64,000 bases of DNA from JAJVID01 sp035714085 (GTDB lineage Bacteria; Acidobacteriota; Blastocatellia; RBC074). The notes under the pieces are model-generated. The model was not told where the DNA came from and did no database searches. It saw only the letters and a program-made list of their open reading frames with translations. The position numbers and the translations under genes were made by a program. How positions within the stretch are numbered: the stretch's first letter is position 1; the number at the start of each line of letters is the position of its first letter. Positions 1 through 11,260 of the stretch are shown here, piece after piece. The stretch spans positions 1 to 64,000 of the forward strand of contig DASTMP010000476.1 in NCBI GenBank assembly GCA_035714085.1, in the 5' to 3' direction.

Positions 1-342
1 TACTTGGAAAAGGCGAACCGCAAAGGGGACGAGTTTCAATGTCAGAAGTGCGGACATCGAGGAGATGCGGATCAGATCGCGGCTCAAAACCAGAAGAGCA
101 GATATGATGATCGAAGGATCACTCTATACACGCCGAAAGAGACCGTCAGGGAAATACTGCTGGAGGATTACCAAGCCCGATTGGAGCATCAGAATGCCTC
201 ATCTACGGATGAGAAGAACAGGAAGATGACCGTTCCGGGGCAGACTTTAGAACGTGACAAAGCGTCTGGAACCAAGTCGTCACGTCAATCAAAGGGCGAA
301 ACTGCGACCGGCAAATCAACAAAATCGGTCGCGATAAGATGA
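1..342 (+). CDS. C-terminal end of a TnpB/Cas12-like (RuvC, zinc-ribbon) protein, partial
   Basis: The reading frame is open from the first base of the window, so the gene starts upstream. The visible part begins with half of a zinc ribbon (CQKCGH) followed by DADQIAAQN. This fits the pattern CxxCG....ADxNAAxN that carries the last RuvC aspartate in TnpB transposon nucleases and Cas12 effectors, with the usual Asn replaced by Ile. A hydrophilic tail of about 75 residues follows, longer than in most TnpB proteins. No TnpA gene, CRISPR repeat or clear right-end hairpin is visible in the 60 bases after the stop. It could be TnpB, a Cas12-like protein or a domesticated relative; the missing N-terminal part would decide. 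It is not a copy of the TnpB at 15.9 kb. Confidence 0.55.
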   Translation, partial: YLEKANRKGDEFQCQKCGHRGDADQIAAQNQKSRYDDRRITLYTPKETVREILLEDYQARLEHQNASSTDEKNRKMTVPGQTLERDKASGTKSSRQSKGETATGKSTKSVAIR

Positions 343-405
343 TGGCGTATTTGTCATCATTTTATGGAACGGCTCCAACCAGGCGGCAAAAACTTTTGCA
401 GGCTA

Positions 406-1443
406 TCAGTTGTTCCAGATGCCGGTCGCGATCCCGACCTTGAGCATCTGGCAGGCGCCGTTGATGACCGCGCGCATCGGGTCGTCAGCCACGCGAATGG
501 TCAGCGATGTGGCTTTCGCAAGGCGTTCGGACATGCCATGCAAATGCGCGCCGCCGCCGGTCAGACAGACGCCGGTTTCAATCACTTCGCACGAGGTTTC
601 CAATGGCAGATCGCGGACGGCCTTTTGAATGGCATCGACTATTATTTCGAGAGGCTGCTCGACGGCCTCCACCACGTCATGGCTGCTGACGCAGAGGCTT
701 ATCGCTTCGCCGGTCAGCAAGTCTGTCCCCTGGGTCAGTAATAATCTTTCACGCTCATAGTCGCGCGAAGCGCCGACCGTCCGCATCAGCCGCTCGGCTT
801 CGTCGGAGAAGAGCAACACGCCATACCGAAACGCGATCGTCTGTGAGACCGAGTGGCGGAGGTCGCTGCAGGCGGTCCGTACGGCGGAGGTCGTGATGAG
901 CGCGCCCGAACGAATGACCGCGATGTCGGTCACGCCGTCGCCGATGTCCACGATCATCTGGGCGTATGGCGATGAAACATCGAGGCCCGCGCCGATTGCC
1001 GCCGCCATCGGTTCCGGAACCACCACGACCGCCGATGCCCCAGCGCGCCGCGTCGCCTCGATGAGCGCCGCGCGCTCCTCCTCGCAGGCGTCGGTGGGAG
1101 CGCAGGCCAGCGCGCGCGGCCTCAAGATCCCGAGCCTTTGCGCGCGGCCCAGGAAGAATTTGAGCAGCGAGGACGCCGCCTCGATGTCGGCGACGGCGCC
1201 GGCATGCAATGGTGAGATCGCATAGGAGAACTGATCCAACTTCGAGAGTCGAGCGGCCCTGGCCCCCACGGCCTCGACGGCGCCAGTTCCGGGTTGGATC
1301 TTGATCAGAGTGGGTTCGTCGGCGATCAGTCCGTGGCCGCGCGCATAAAGGCGCGTATTGGCCGTGCCAAGGTCAATCGCCAGGTCAGGCGCGAGGAGAT
1401 TGCGCCATCCGGTCGCTAAGCCCGTGGTTATGGAAGACAGCAT
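406..1443 (-). CDS. MreB/Mrl-family actin-like ATPase, divergent
   Basis: Actin-fold ATPase of the MreB (rod-shape) family, expected to polymerise on the inner face of the membrane and guide cell-wall synthesis. The phosphate-1 motif is near residue 23 (AIDLGTANTRLY), the phosphate-2 motif near 167 (IVDIGDGVTDIAVI) and the adenosine motif near 298 (CLTGGGAHLHGM). Length (345 residues) is typical. In MreB the phosphate-2 loop usually reads DIGGGTT; here the second Gly is Asp. The usual mreC/mreD neighbours are absent, so this is probably a second, specialised MreB-like protein. A good Shine-Dalgarno (AAGGAAGGA) lies before the ATG. The gene follows the phosphoesterase by 17 bp on the same strand and is probably cotranscribed with it. 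Confidence 0.85.
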   Translation of the reverse strand: MLSSITTGLATGWRNLLAPDLAIDLGTANTRLYARGHGLIADEPTLIKIQPGTGAVEAVGARAARLSKLDQFSYAISPLHAGAVADIEAASSLLKFFLGRAQRLGILRPRALACAPTDACEEERAALIEATRRAGASAVVVVPEPMAAAIGAGLDVSSPYAQMIVDIGDGVTDIAVIRSGALITTSAVRTACSDLRHSVSQTIAFRYGVLLFSDEAERLMRTVGASRDYERERLLLTQGTDLLTGEAISLCVSSHDVVEAVEQPLEIIVDAIQKAVRDLPLETSCEVIETGVCLTGGGAHLHGMSERLAKATSLTIRVADDPMRAVINGACQMLKVGIATGIWNN

Positions 1444-1460
1444 TTATTGCAATCCTTCCT

Positions 1461-2318
1461 TCAATCAATCGTGAGCAGGGAGATTTCAGGGGGAACGCGA
1501 AACCGAACCGGTAGGATGCTCGTGCCTACGCCGGTAGTTACAAAAAGATGTTTGGGGCCTTCGACGATATGGCCCGCCGCGTAGCGCTCGCCGAAATCCG
1601 ACGGCACAATTGGCCGTCCGATGATCGGCAATGCGACCTGACCGCCGTGCGTGTGTCCTGCAATTGTCAGCGCTACTCTCGCGGGAATGGATGGAAAAAT
1701 ATCGGGGTTATGTGTGAGAGCAATGATCTGGGCGCTGGCGGGAACTCTTGCCAGCGCTGAGGCTATGTCAGGATTGCCTTCCCATTTGTCGCCTATTCCG
1801 GCCACCCAGATTGACGCGCCATTGCGTTCAATCATCGCAGCGTCATTTTCAAGCGCCGTTATACCCGCGTTTTCGAGGGATCTCTTCACCCGCTGTCCAT
1901 TATACCACCAATCATGATTTCCTAAAGTGGCGAAGACGCCGAAACGGGCGCGCAGCCCCTTCAACGCCGAGGCGATGACCTCAGGCTCCATAAAACTTCC
2001 GCCCGGCACACCCTGAATGACGAAATCTCCCGGCAGCAAAATCAGGTCGGGTTGCGCGGCGTTTGTCGTCTCGACGATTCGATAAATCTTGTCGAGCGTG
2101 ATGAACGGCGATCCGGCGTGCAAATCTGAAATGACGGCGATGCGCAGCCCCTTGAAATTTGCAGGCCATGACGGCAACGTGATCCGCGTCTCTCGAAGGA
2201 CCAGCCGGGAAGGCTCGATCACGAACGCCCATAAGGCAAGAAAAGCCAGGAGACAGAGCAGCGCGAGCAAGATGATTTTTACGCGCGAACGCAGCAGCTT
2301 ATTTGCAAGTTGAATCAT
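1461..2318 (-). CDS. Membrane-anchored calcineurin-like metallophosphoesterase (YkuE/YaeI type)
   Basis: Binuclear metal phosphoesterase. The metal-binding motifs are in the expected order: ISDLHAGSP (D-x-H), LLPGDF (GD), TLGNHDWW (GNHD), ALTHNPD (H) and IAGHTHGGQ (GHxH). An N-terminal hydrophobic helix (about residues 13-32) followed by EPSRLVLRE fits a membrane anchor with the catalytic domain outside the cytoplasm. Relatives (YkuE, YaeI, LpxG-like proteins) act on phospholipids or UDP-lipids; the substrate here cannot be read. It is the first gene of a two-gene minus-strand unit with the MreB-like gene, which suggests an envelope role. Its Shine-Dalgarno is weak. Confidence 0.85.
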   Translation of the reverse strand: MIQLANKLLRSRVKIILLALLCLLAFLALWAFVIEPSRLVLRETRITLPSWPANFKGLRIAVISDLHAGSPFITLDKIYRIVETTNAAQPDLILLPGDFVIQGVPGGSFMEPEVIASALKGLRARFGVFATLGNHDWWYNGQRVKRSLENAGITALENDAAMIERNGASIWVAGIGDKWEGNPDIASALARVPASAQIIALTHNPDIFPSIPARVALTIAGHTHGGQVALPIIGRPIVPSDFGERYAAGHIVEGPKHLFVTTGVGTSILPVRFRVPPEISLLTID

Positions 2319-2409
2319 ATCAGCGCAGCGGATCGCCCAGTGATATGGGAGTGGAGACGCTTAATTTCCTGATACTCGCTGAGGTTGGTCAGGGCGCGCT
2401 AGTATACTT

Positions 2410-2491
2410 AATATCAACCACGAAGAAACGAAGAACACGAAGATTTCTTCTGTCCTTCCTTCGTGTTCTTCGTTTCTTCGTGGTTGATATT
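2410..2491. repeat. Perfect 33-bp inverted repeat (ccacgaag class)
   Basis: Arms 2410-2442 and 2459-2491 are exact reverse complements around a 16-base loop. The left arm is a T-poor run of short units (ccacgaagaaacgaag). It lies between the phosphoesterase start and the hpnJ stop. The same outer arm text recurs at 19635-19715 and 52861-52942. Confidence 0.95.
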
Positions 2492-2522
2492 TATTGGTTC
2501 TCTCGCTTCGCTAATTATTGAA

Positions 2523-3971
<1,449 letters not shown>

Positions 3972-3999
3972 CAAGGCGAATTCCTCTCCTGCGAAAAAT

Positions 4000-4070
4000 C
4001 CCTGGGAGAATATAGGACTTATTGGATTTATAAGCGCCATAAGTCCAATAAGTCCTATATTCTCCCAGGG
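4000..4070. repeat. Perfect 27-bp inverted repeat between hpnJ and hpnC
   Basis: Arms 4000-4026 and 4044-4070 are exact reverse complements, and partial pairing continues inward. The element lies 29 bp upstream of the hpnJ start and about 120 bp upstream of hpnC. It would fold into a very stable hairpin in either transcript. The arm sequence (ctgggagaatataggactt) is AT-richer than its surroundings. Confidence 0.95.
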
Positions 4071-4193
4071 GCAATATAGAAGTGACGACAACATTATCAA
4101 CAAGCGGCGAGATTTGGCAAATCTCGGGCGAGAGCCCAAATTGAATTGGTTTTTGTATCTTGTTATCCTTCACCTTCGAAGCCCCAATCAATT

Positions 4194-5135
4194 ATGAGCA
4201 TTCAAGCAGAGACCTGGACTCGAGAGGCGCAGTCGTCGCCGCGAAGTGTGGCCGAGGCGTTCGATTATTGCGAACGTCTCGCCCGAACGCATTACGAGAA
4301 TTTTCCCGTAGGCTCGCTGCTCATACCCAGGGACCGCCGCAAACACGTCTACAGCGTCTACGCGTTCGCCCGAATCGCGGATGACTTCGCCGATGAAGGT
4401 TATGAAACGGGCGAATTGACTGAGGCGCGGCGATTGGCCGCGCTCGACGATTGGGGGCGACAGCTCGAAGATTGTTATCGCGGACGGGCCGACCACCCTG
4501 TCTTCGTCGCGCTGGCCGAAACGGTCAGGGAACTGCGGCTGCCCGTTCAACTCTTCCGGGGGCTGCTTTCGGCCTTCAAACAGGATGTGGTCAAGCGGCG
4601 CTACGCCGATTTCGACGAGGTCCTCGATTATTGCGCGCGCTCGGCCAACCCGGTCGGTCGTTTGGTCCTGCTTCTTTTCGGTTATCGCGAAGAGCGCCTG
4701 CACGACCTTTCGGATTGCGTTTGCACGGCGCTGCAACTCGCCAATTTTTGGCAGGATGTGGAAGTTGACATACGGAAAGATCGAGTCTATCTGCCGCAAA
4801 ATGAGATGGCCCGATTCGGAGTCGGCGACGACGATCTGCGAGAGAAACGTTTCAGCGAGCGTTACGCCGCGCTGCTCAAGTTTCAGGTCGAACGAACATG
4901 GGAACTGTTCAATCGCGGAAAGCCGTTGCCGAATCTGGTCAGCGGACGGTTGGCTTTCGAGTTAAGACTGACCTGGCTGGGCGGAACACGCATTTTGGAG
5001 CGCATAGAAGAGATGGGATACGACACCTTGAACGCGCGGCCCAAGATTTCGACCGCCGACAAGATCGCCCTGCTGTTAAAGTCATTATGGATACAAATGA
5101 ATCGCCACAGAGACACGGAGACACAGAGCGGATGA
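4194..5135 (+). CDS. hpnC: Hydroxysqualene synthase HpnC
   Basis: Trans-isoprenyl diphosphate synthase of the squalene/phytoene synthase superfamily. In the HpnCDE route, HpnC converts presqualene diphosphate to hydroxysqualene. The first Asp-rich motif is ARIADDFADE (about residue 61) and the second is NFWQDVEVDIRKDRVYLP (about 184). The start at 4194 (MSIQAETW) is chosen because upstream residues are unlike the family. The last dozen residues (MNRHRDTETQSG) are encoded by the left arm of the hairpin at 5104-5199, so the natural C-terminus has been replaced or extended. First gene of the hpnC-hpnD-hpnE-DUF3810-shc run. Confidence 0.9.
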   Translation: MSIQAETWTREAQSSPRSVAEAFDYCERLARTHYENFPVGSLLIPRDRRKHVYSVYAFARIADDFADEGYETGELTEARRLAALDDWGRQLEDCYRGRADHPVFVALAETVRELRLPVQLFRGLLSAFKQDVVKRRYADFDEVLDYCARSANPVGRLVLLLFGYREERLHDLSDCVCTALQLANFWQDVEVDIRKDRVYLPQNEMARFGVGDDDLREKRFSERYAALLKFQVERTWELFNRGKPLPNLVSGRLAFELRLTWLGGTRILERIEEMGYDTLNARPKISTADKIALLLKSLWIQMNRHRDTETQSG

Positions 5136-5199
5136 AGAGAAAAATAGCGCATCTATTGATCTTTATTATTTTCTATCCGCGCCTCCGCGTCTCTGTGGC
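5104..5199. repeat. Imperfect hairpin (ccacagag class) over the hpnC 3' end
   Basis: Arms 5104-5120 (gccacagagacacggag) and 5183-5199 pair with one mismatch, and further pairing (cggat/atccg) occurs inside. The left arm encodes the HpnC tail; the right arm ends 21 bp before hpnD. Same class as 43590-43659. Confidence 0.88.
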
Positions 5200-5220
5200 A
5201 AAGCCTTTTGGTGGTTTAGC

Positions 5221-6192
5221 ATGAAAGCGATTCAGGCCAGAGAAATTCATTTCACCCCTTGGCATTTGCGCGAGCGCACGCGGAATCTGCGCCGCGAACT
5301 GGCGAAGACCGTCCAGTCGAATTTCTTCTATTCGTTCCTCTTCCTGCCCAAGCCCAAGCGCGACGCGATCATTGACGTATACGCATTCTGTCGCGCGATT
5401 GACGACATTGTTGACGACATCGTGGAAAAATCAAATGGCATGGGCGGCGTAAGCGCGTATGACGAAGCGCGTCGCGAACTGGACAGATGGCGTGAAGAGC
5501 TCGATAGCCTCTACGCGGGCAAACCAGCCATGCCTATCGCGGTCAAGCTGCGACGCGTCCTCGAACGCTTCCCGATGCCGAAAGAGTATTTCGAGGAGAT
5601 GATTAACGGCTGCGAGATGGACCTGCTGCGCAACCGCTATGAGACCTTCGACGAGCTTCATCAGTATTGCTACCGCGTCGCCTCGGTCACCGGCCTGATG
5701 TGCATAGAGATCTTCACTTATCGCTCCCCGAACGCGAAAGATTACGCCGTCAACCTCGGCGTCGCCCTGCAACTGACGAACATCCTGCGCGATCTGAAAG
5801 AGGACGCCGCGCGCGGGCGCGTCTATCTGCCGCAGGAGGACCTGCGGCTGTTCGGGTACTCGGAGGACGACCTGGCGGGCGGAACGATAAACGACAAATT
5901 CCGCGAAATGATGAATTTCGAATGTGAGCGCGCGCGCAGCTATTACAGACTCGCCGCCGGTCACCTCGCCGAAGAAGACCGACCGACGATGACGGCCGCC
6001 GTAACGATGGGCAAAATCTATTACCGTTTGCTCGAACAGATAGAACAACTCGATTACGACGTTTTCAATAACCGGATCAGATTACATAGACCGGAAAGGT
6101 TCCTCATCGCGTTCAGCGAATGGGCGAAGGCGACCGGGAGAGCGGGAGAGCGGGAGAGCGGGAGTGCGGGAGAAGGAGGAATGGGACAATGA
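5221..6192 (+). CDS. hpnD: Presqualene diphosphate synthase HpnD
   Basis: Squalene/phytoene synthase family enzyme that joins two farnesyl diphosphates into presqualene diphosphate, the first step of the HpnCDE squalene route. The Asp-rich motifs are CRAIDDIVDDIVE (about residue 59) and NILRDLKEDAARGRVYLP (about 184), and the YAFCRAID context is typical. About 18 C-terminal residues (GRAGERESGSAGEGGMGQ) are encoded by the repeat arm at 6135-6175 and are not family sequence. The stop overlaps the hpnE start (ATGA), so translation is probably coupled. Confidence 0.92.
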   Translation: MKAIQAREIHFTPWHLRERTRNLRRELAKTVQSNFFYSFLFLPKPKRDAIIDVYAFCRAIDDIVDDIVEKSNGMGGVSAYDEARRELDRWREELDSLYAGKPAMPIAVKLRRVLERFPMPKEYFEEMINGCEMDLLRNRYETFDELHQYCYRVASVTGLMCIEIFTYRSPNAKDYAVNLGVALQLTNILRDLKEDAARGRVYLPQEDLRLFGYSEDDLAGGTINDKFREMMNFECERARSYYRLAAGHLAEEDRPTMTAAVTMGKIYYRLLEQIEQLDYDVFNNRIRLHRPERFLIAFSEWAKATGRAGERESGSAGEGGMGQ

Positions 6193-6267
6193 GTTCCAAT
6201 TCGCAATATCTCTCGCCTTCCATCTCTCCCGCTCACTCTATCTCTCGCTCCCCCGCTCTCCCGCTCT
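6135..6267. repeat. Hairpin with 9-bp tandem-repeat arms across hpnD/hpnE
   Basis: The left arm (about 6135-6175) is a run of gcgggaga-type units. The right arm (about 6222-6267) is the complementary pyrimidine run (ctcccgctc). Both arms are translated: the left as the HpnD tail, the right as the first 20 or so residues of HpnE. Confidence 0.82.
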
Positions 6268-7658
6268 TGATTCTGGGGGGTGGCTTCGCCGGCCTCGCCG
6301 CAGCCGTCGATCTGGCTGAGGCCGGGAGGCGGGTTTTGTTGCTCGAACGGCGTTCGTTCCTGGGCGGGCGGGCCTATTCGTTCACCGATAGGACCACCGG
6401 CGACACGATTGATAATGGACAGCATTTGATGATGGGCTGTTATCATCGGACGCTTCGGTTTTTAGAGAAGATCGGTTCTCTCGACAAACTCAAATTCCAG
6501 CCCGACCCGCAGGTGGATTTCCTTCACGAAGAAGCCAATGGCTCTGTAACCCGCGCAAGCTTCAAATGCCCTCCGCTGCCCGCGCCCCTGCACTTGCTCG
6601 GCGGATTGGCGAGGCTGAAGACCATCGGCTGGGGAGACCGTTTGCGGGCCTTGGGCGTAGGATTGGCCGTGCGGGCGCTCAACGGCAATCGGGATAGGCT
6701 TGCGGAGATCACCGTTCGAGAATGGCTCGAAAGTCTGGGCCAATCCGAACGCATTCAGCGCAGATTCTGGGGGCCGATGGCGCTGGCGACCTTGAATGAG
6801 GCGCCTGAGATCGCCTCCGCCGACATGTTCGCGCGGGTGATCGAGCTTGGGTTCATGCGGACGAAGAGCGATTCAGCGATGGTCATTTCGCGGGTGGGGT
6901 TGAGCGATCTTTACACGCGACAGGCGCAGGGTTTCATCGAAGACCGCGGCGGCGAGGTTCGATTGAACGCCGACGTCTCTCGAATAGAGTTTAATGGCTA
7001 CGCGGCAGCAGGCGTGACGCTGCGGAGCGGGGAGCGGATCGAGGCCGACACGGTCATCAGCGCCGTCCCTTATTTCGCGCTGAGCCGTATGCTGCCGGCT
7101 GAGTTTGCCGGCGCCCATTTCCCCTATCTCAACCGCTTCAAGTCGTCGCCGATAGTTTCGATAAATCTCTGGTACGACGAGTCGATCACCGACCTGGAAT
7201 TCGCGGGTCTGCTCGATTCGCCCATTGAATGGGTCTTCAACAAGAGCGCGATCAATCAAAACGGCGGGCAGGGCGGCGGACAAGGAGTCAAGCCCGGAAG
7301 AGCGGGCCATCGCCGCCAACAGCTGGCCCTGGTCATCAGCGGGGCGCACGAGGCCGCGGCCAGACCTAAGGAGGAATTGATCGCGCTGGCCGACGCCCAG
7401 GTCAAGCGGTTCTTCCCGGCGGCGCGCGGGCAGCGCCCATCCCACGCTTTCGTGGTCAGAGAATACGACGCTACTATCTCCCATTCGGTCGGAACCGCCA
7501 GACTGCGCCCCTCGAGCCGAACCCGGTTCGAAAATTTCTTCCTCGCCGGCGATTGGACAGCTACAGGATTGCCCGCCACGATCGAAAGCGCCGTCCAGAG
7601 CGGGCAGGATTGCGCTCGAATAGTCCTGGGAGAATCGAGGATTCAAGTAGGGGAGTAG
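6189..7658 (+). CDS. hpnE: Hydroxysqualene dehydroxylase HpnE
   Basis: FAD-dependent amine-oxidase-fold enzyme that reduces hydroxysqualene to squalene. The dinucleotide-binding motif is GGGFAGLAAAVDLAEAG with a following acidic residue (LLLE), and a second FAD block lies near the C-terminus (FFLAGDWTATGLPATIESA). The start at 6189 overlaps the hpnD stop. The roughly 26 residues before the Rossmann strand are low-complexity Ser/Pro sequence encoded by a hairpin arm. An upstream start at 6120 would add more repeat text and is rejected. The last codons run into the next hairpin (7651-7727). Confidence 0.9.
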   Translation: MSSNSQYLSPSISPAHSISRSPALPLLILGGGFAGLAAAVDLAEAGRRVLLLERRSFLGGRAYSFTDRTTGDTIDNGQHLMMGCYHRTLRFLEKIGSLDKLKFQPDPQVDFLHEEANGSVTRASFKCPPLPAPLHLLGGLARLKTIGWGDRLRALGVGLAVRALNGNRDRLAEITVREWLESLGQSERIQRRFWGPMALATLNEAPEIASADMFARVIELGFMRTKSDSAMVISRVGLSDLYTRQAQGFIEDRGGEVRLNADVSRIEFNGYAAAGVTLRSGERIEADTVISAVPYFALSRMLPAEFAGAHFPYLNRFKSSPIVSINLWYDESITDLEFAGLLDSPIEWVFNKSAINQNGGQGGGQGVKPGRAGHRRQQLALVISGAHEAAARPKEELIALADAQVKRFFPAARGQRPSHAFVVREYDATISHSVGTARLRPSSRTRFENFFLAGDWTATGLPATIESAVQSGQDCARIVLGESRIQVGE

Positions 7659-7727
7659 GGAGTAGTGAGTGGGGAATTGGGTCAAAGAAGTTGTTTCCAC
7701 ACCCCCCATTCCCGACTCACTACTCCC
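7651..7727. repeat. Imperfect hairpin (gggagt/actccc class) at the hpnE 3' end
   Basis: Core arms 7658-7670 (gggagtagtgagt) and 7715-7727 match exactly, with looser pairing of flanking G and C runs. The hpnE stop codon lies inside the left arm. From 7728 to 7927 I see only a TATAAT box at 7805-7810 without a convincing -35. Confidence 0.85.
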
Positions 7728-7927
7728 TTGTTATTTATCAAACCATTTTGGCAGAATGATTGTCCGGGTTCTCAATTCTTAACCCACACTTCATAGCTGC
7801 AAGTTATAATAGAAGAACAATATTATTTGACGGGTACGAATTGAGAGCCGAGCTGTTATTGCGACGCCTTTGCCCTTTTGACCTTTCGCCCCCTTTGTGT
7901 TGAAAAGCCTTGGAGGTAGGCGCATAT

Positions 7928-9214
7928 ATGCGTATCCCATGGAAATTCGATATGCCATTCAGGCCCCCCGTGTTTATCGCGACAGGCGACGAAGATGTCG
8001 CCGCCGATGATGGCAATCCGTTCACCACTCGCCGTTCATTCTGGAAAGGCACTGTATGGTTGTTGATCTCACTGGCCGCGCAGACCGCCGCCAGTTTAAT
8101 GTCTGAGGAGGTCGAAACCTTCTATAGTCAATTCTTGTTTTATTACATCGTCCGGGGACTCGCGGCGGCGAACAAATTCGTGAAGGGCATCGCTCTGGGC
8201 GAGATCTTCTTCGCGCTCATAGTGACCTGGTTCAGCCTTTGGTCGCTGTGGTATCTGCGCAGGTCGTGGCGTCGTGAAACGCGGCTCTACAACGTCTTAA
8301 AGGTCTTCTTCCTTCAGATATTGTGGGGGATGGGCATCCTGGTTCCGCTCTTTCTGGTCTTGTGGGGATTGAATTACCAACGAGCGCCGCTGGCGGAGAC
8401 TTTGGCCTTCGACCGTACGCCGACGCGCGCCGGGGAACTCGAATCCATCGGGCTGCAGATCGTCTCCGGCGTCAACAGCAATTACGATCTGGCGCGAGGG
8501 ACGAGCGAACGCCCGGCCCCGCTGGCGCGCGACGCGATCTATAAAGTGGTCGAGCAGGCCTTTCAGAACGAAACGCTGCTCGGCGCCGCCGGCCACGGCG
8601 TATTTAGCGATCCGAAGCCGCTCGCCTTGTCGCGCTTGACCAGTTGGGCGGGCGTCAGCGGATTCTACATCCCCTTCACAGGCGAGGTGACTTTCAACGC
8701 GGACGTTCCCGCTTTCGATTTGCCGATGGTCATCGCGCACCATAAGGCGCATCAACGTGGATACGCCAGAGAAGACGAGGCGAATTTTATCGGCTACGTT
8801 GTCTGCGTCAATTCCACCGAGCCTTACGTGCGTTATTCCGGCTATCTGTACGGCCTGAAAGTGCTGGAGATGTTGTCAAAAGGGAATGTGGATCGCTATA
8901 ACGATCTGCTTTCCCGCATCAGTGAAGGCCCGAAAGCCGACCGCCGCGAGCGCACGCAGTTCTGGGAGAGGATGAAGAGTTCCGTGCTCGGCGCCGCGTC
9001 GCGGCGTATTTTCAGCGCCTACCTCAGAGTCAACCGCGTTCCAGGCGGCGTCAAAAATTACGATGAGGACGTGCCTCTGATTATCGGCTACTACATGAAA
9101 TACCCGCAGCGCCGACTGCCCAGCGCGGATCAACAACCGAGCGCAGACGCCGCATCCCCCTTGACTCAACCGGAACCGACATCCACCGCGGAGCGGACGC
9201 CCAATACGTTTTAA
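7928..9214 (+). CDS. DUF3810-like membrane protein with altered zinc motif
   Basis: Membrane protein of 428 residues with three or four N-terminal hydrophobic segments (about residues 40-150) and a large C-terminal domain resembling DUF3810, a family with a HExxH..ExEANF metalloprotease-like signature. Here the motif reads AHHKAHQRGYAREDEANF, so the catalytic Glu of HExxH is His while both zinc His and the downstream ExEANF are kept. It may be a non-proteolytic metal-binding descendant. The start at 7928 is preferred because GGAGGT lies 11 bp before it. The gene sits between hpnE and shc and ends exactly where shc begins, so a role linked to hopanoids or the envelope is possible. The Pro/Ser/Thr-rich tail is probably disordered. 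Confidence 0.72.
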   Translation: MRIPWKFDMPFRPPVFIATGDEDVAADDGNPFTTRRSFWKGTVWLLISLAAQTAASLMSEEVETFYSQFLFYYIVRGLAAANKFVKGIALGEIFFALIVTWFSLWSLWYLRRSWRRETRLYNVLKVFFLQILWGMGILVPLFLVLWGLNYQRAPLAETLAFDRTPTRAGELESIGLQIVSGVNSNYDLARGTSERPAPLARDAIYKVVEQAFQNETLLGAAGHGVFSDPKPLALSRLTSWAGVSGFYIPFTGEVTFNADVPAFDLPMVIAHHKAHQRGYAREDEANFIGYVVCVNSTEPYVRYSGYLYGLKVLEMLSKGNVDRYNDLLSRISEGPKADRRERTQFWERMKSSVLGAASRRIFSAYLRVNRVPGGVKNYDEDVPLIIGYYMKYPQRRLPSADQQPSADAASPLTQPEPTSTAERTPNTF

Positions 9215-11218
<2,004 letters not shown>

Positions 11219-11260
11219 ATTTCAAGAAAGGAATATCAGCGCATCTCTTCTGAAAGGCCA

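Noticed and set aside
3972..4139. N-terminal extension of HpnJ (start at 4139)
   Set aside because: The extra 56 residues are the translated palindrome; the ATG at 3971 has a ribosome site and the family N-terminus.
6135..6175. Short tandem units as a possible CRISPR array
   Set aside because: Units are 8-9 bp without spacers and belong to a hairpin arm; no CRISPR array is visible in the window.
7805..7810. TATAAT as promoter of the DUF3810-like gene
   Set aside because: No acceptable -35 box at the right distance, and the gene may be cotranscribed with hpnE.
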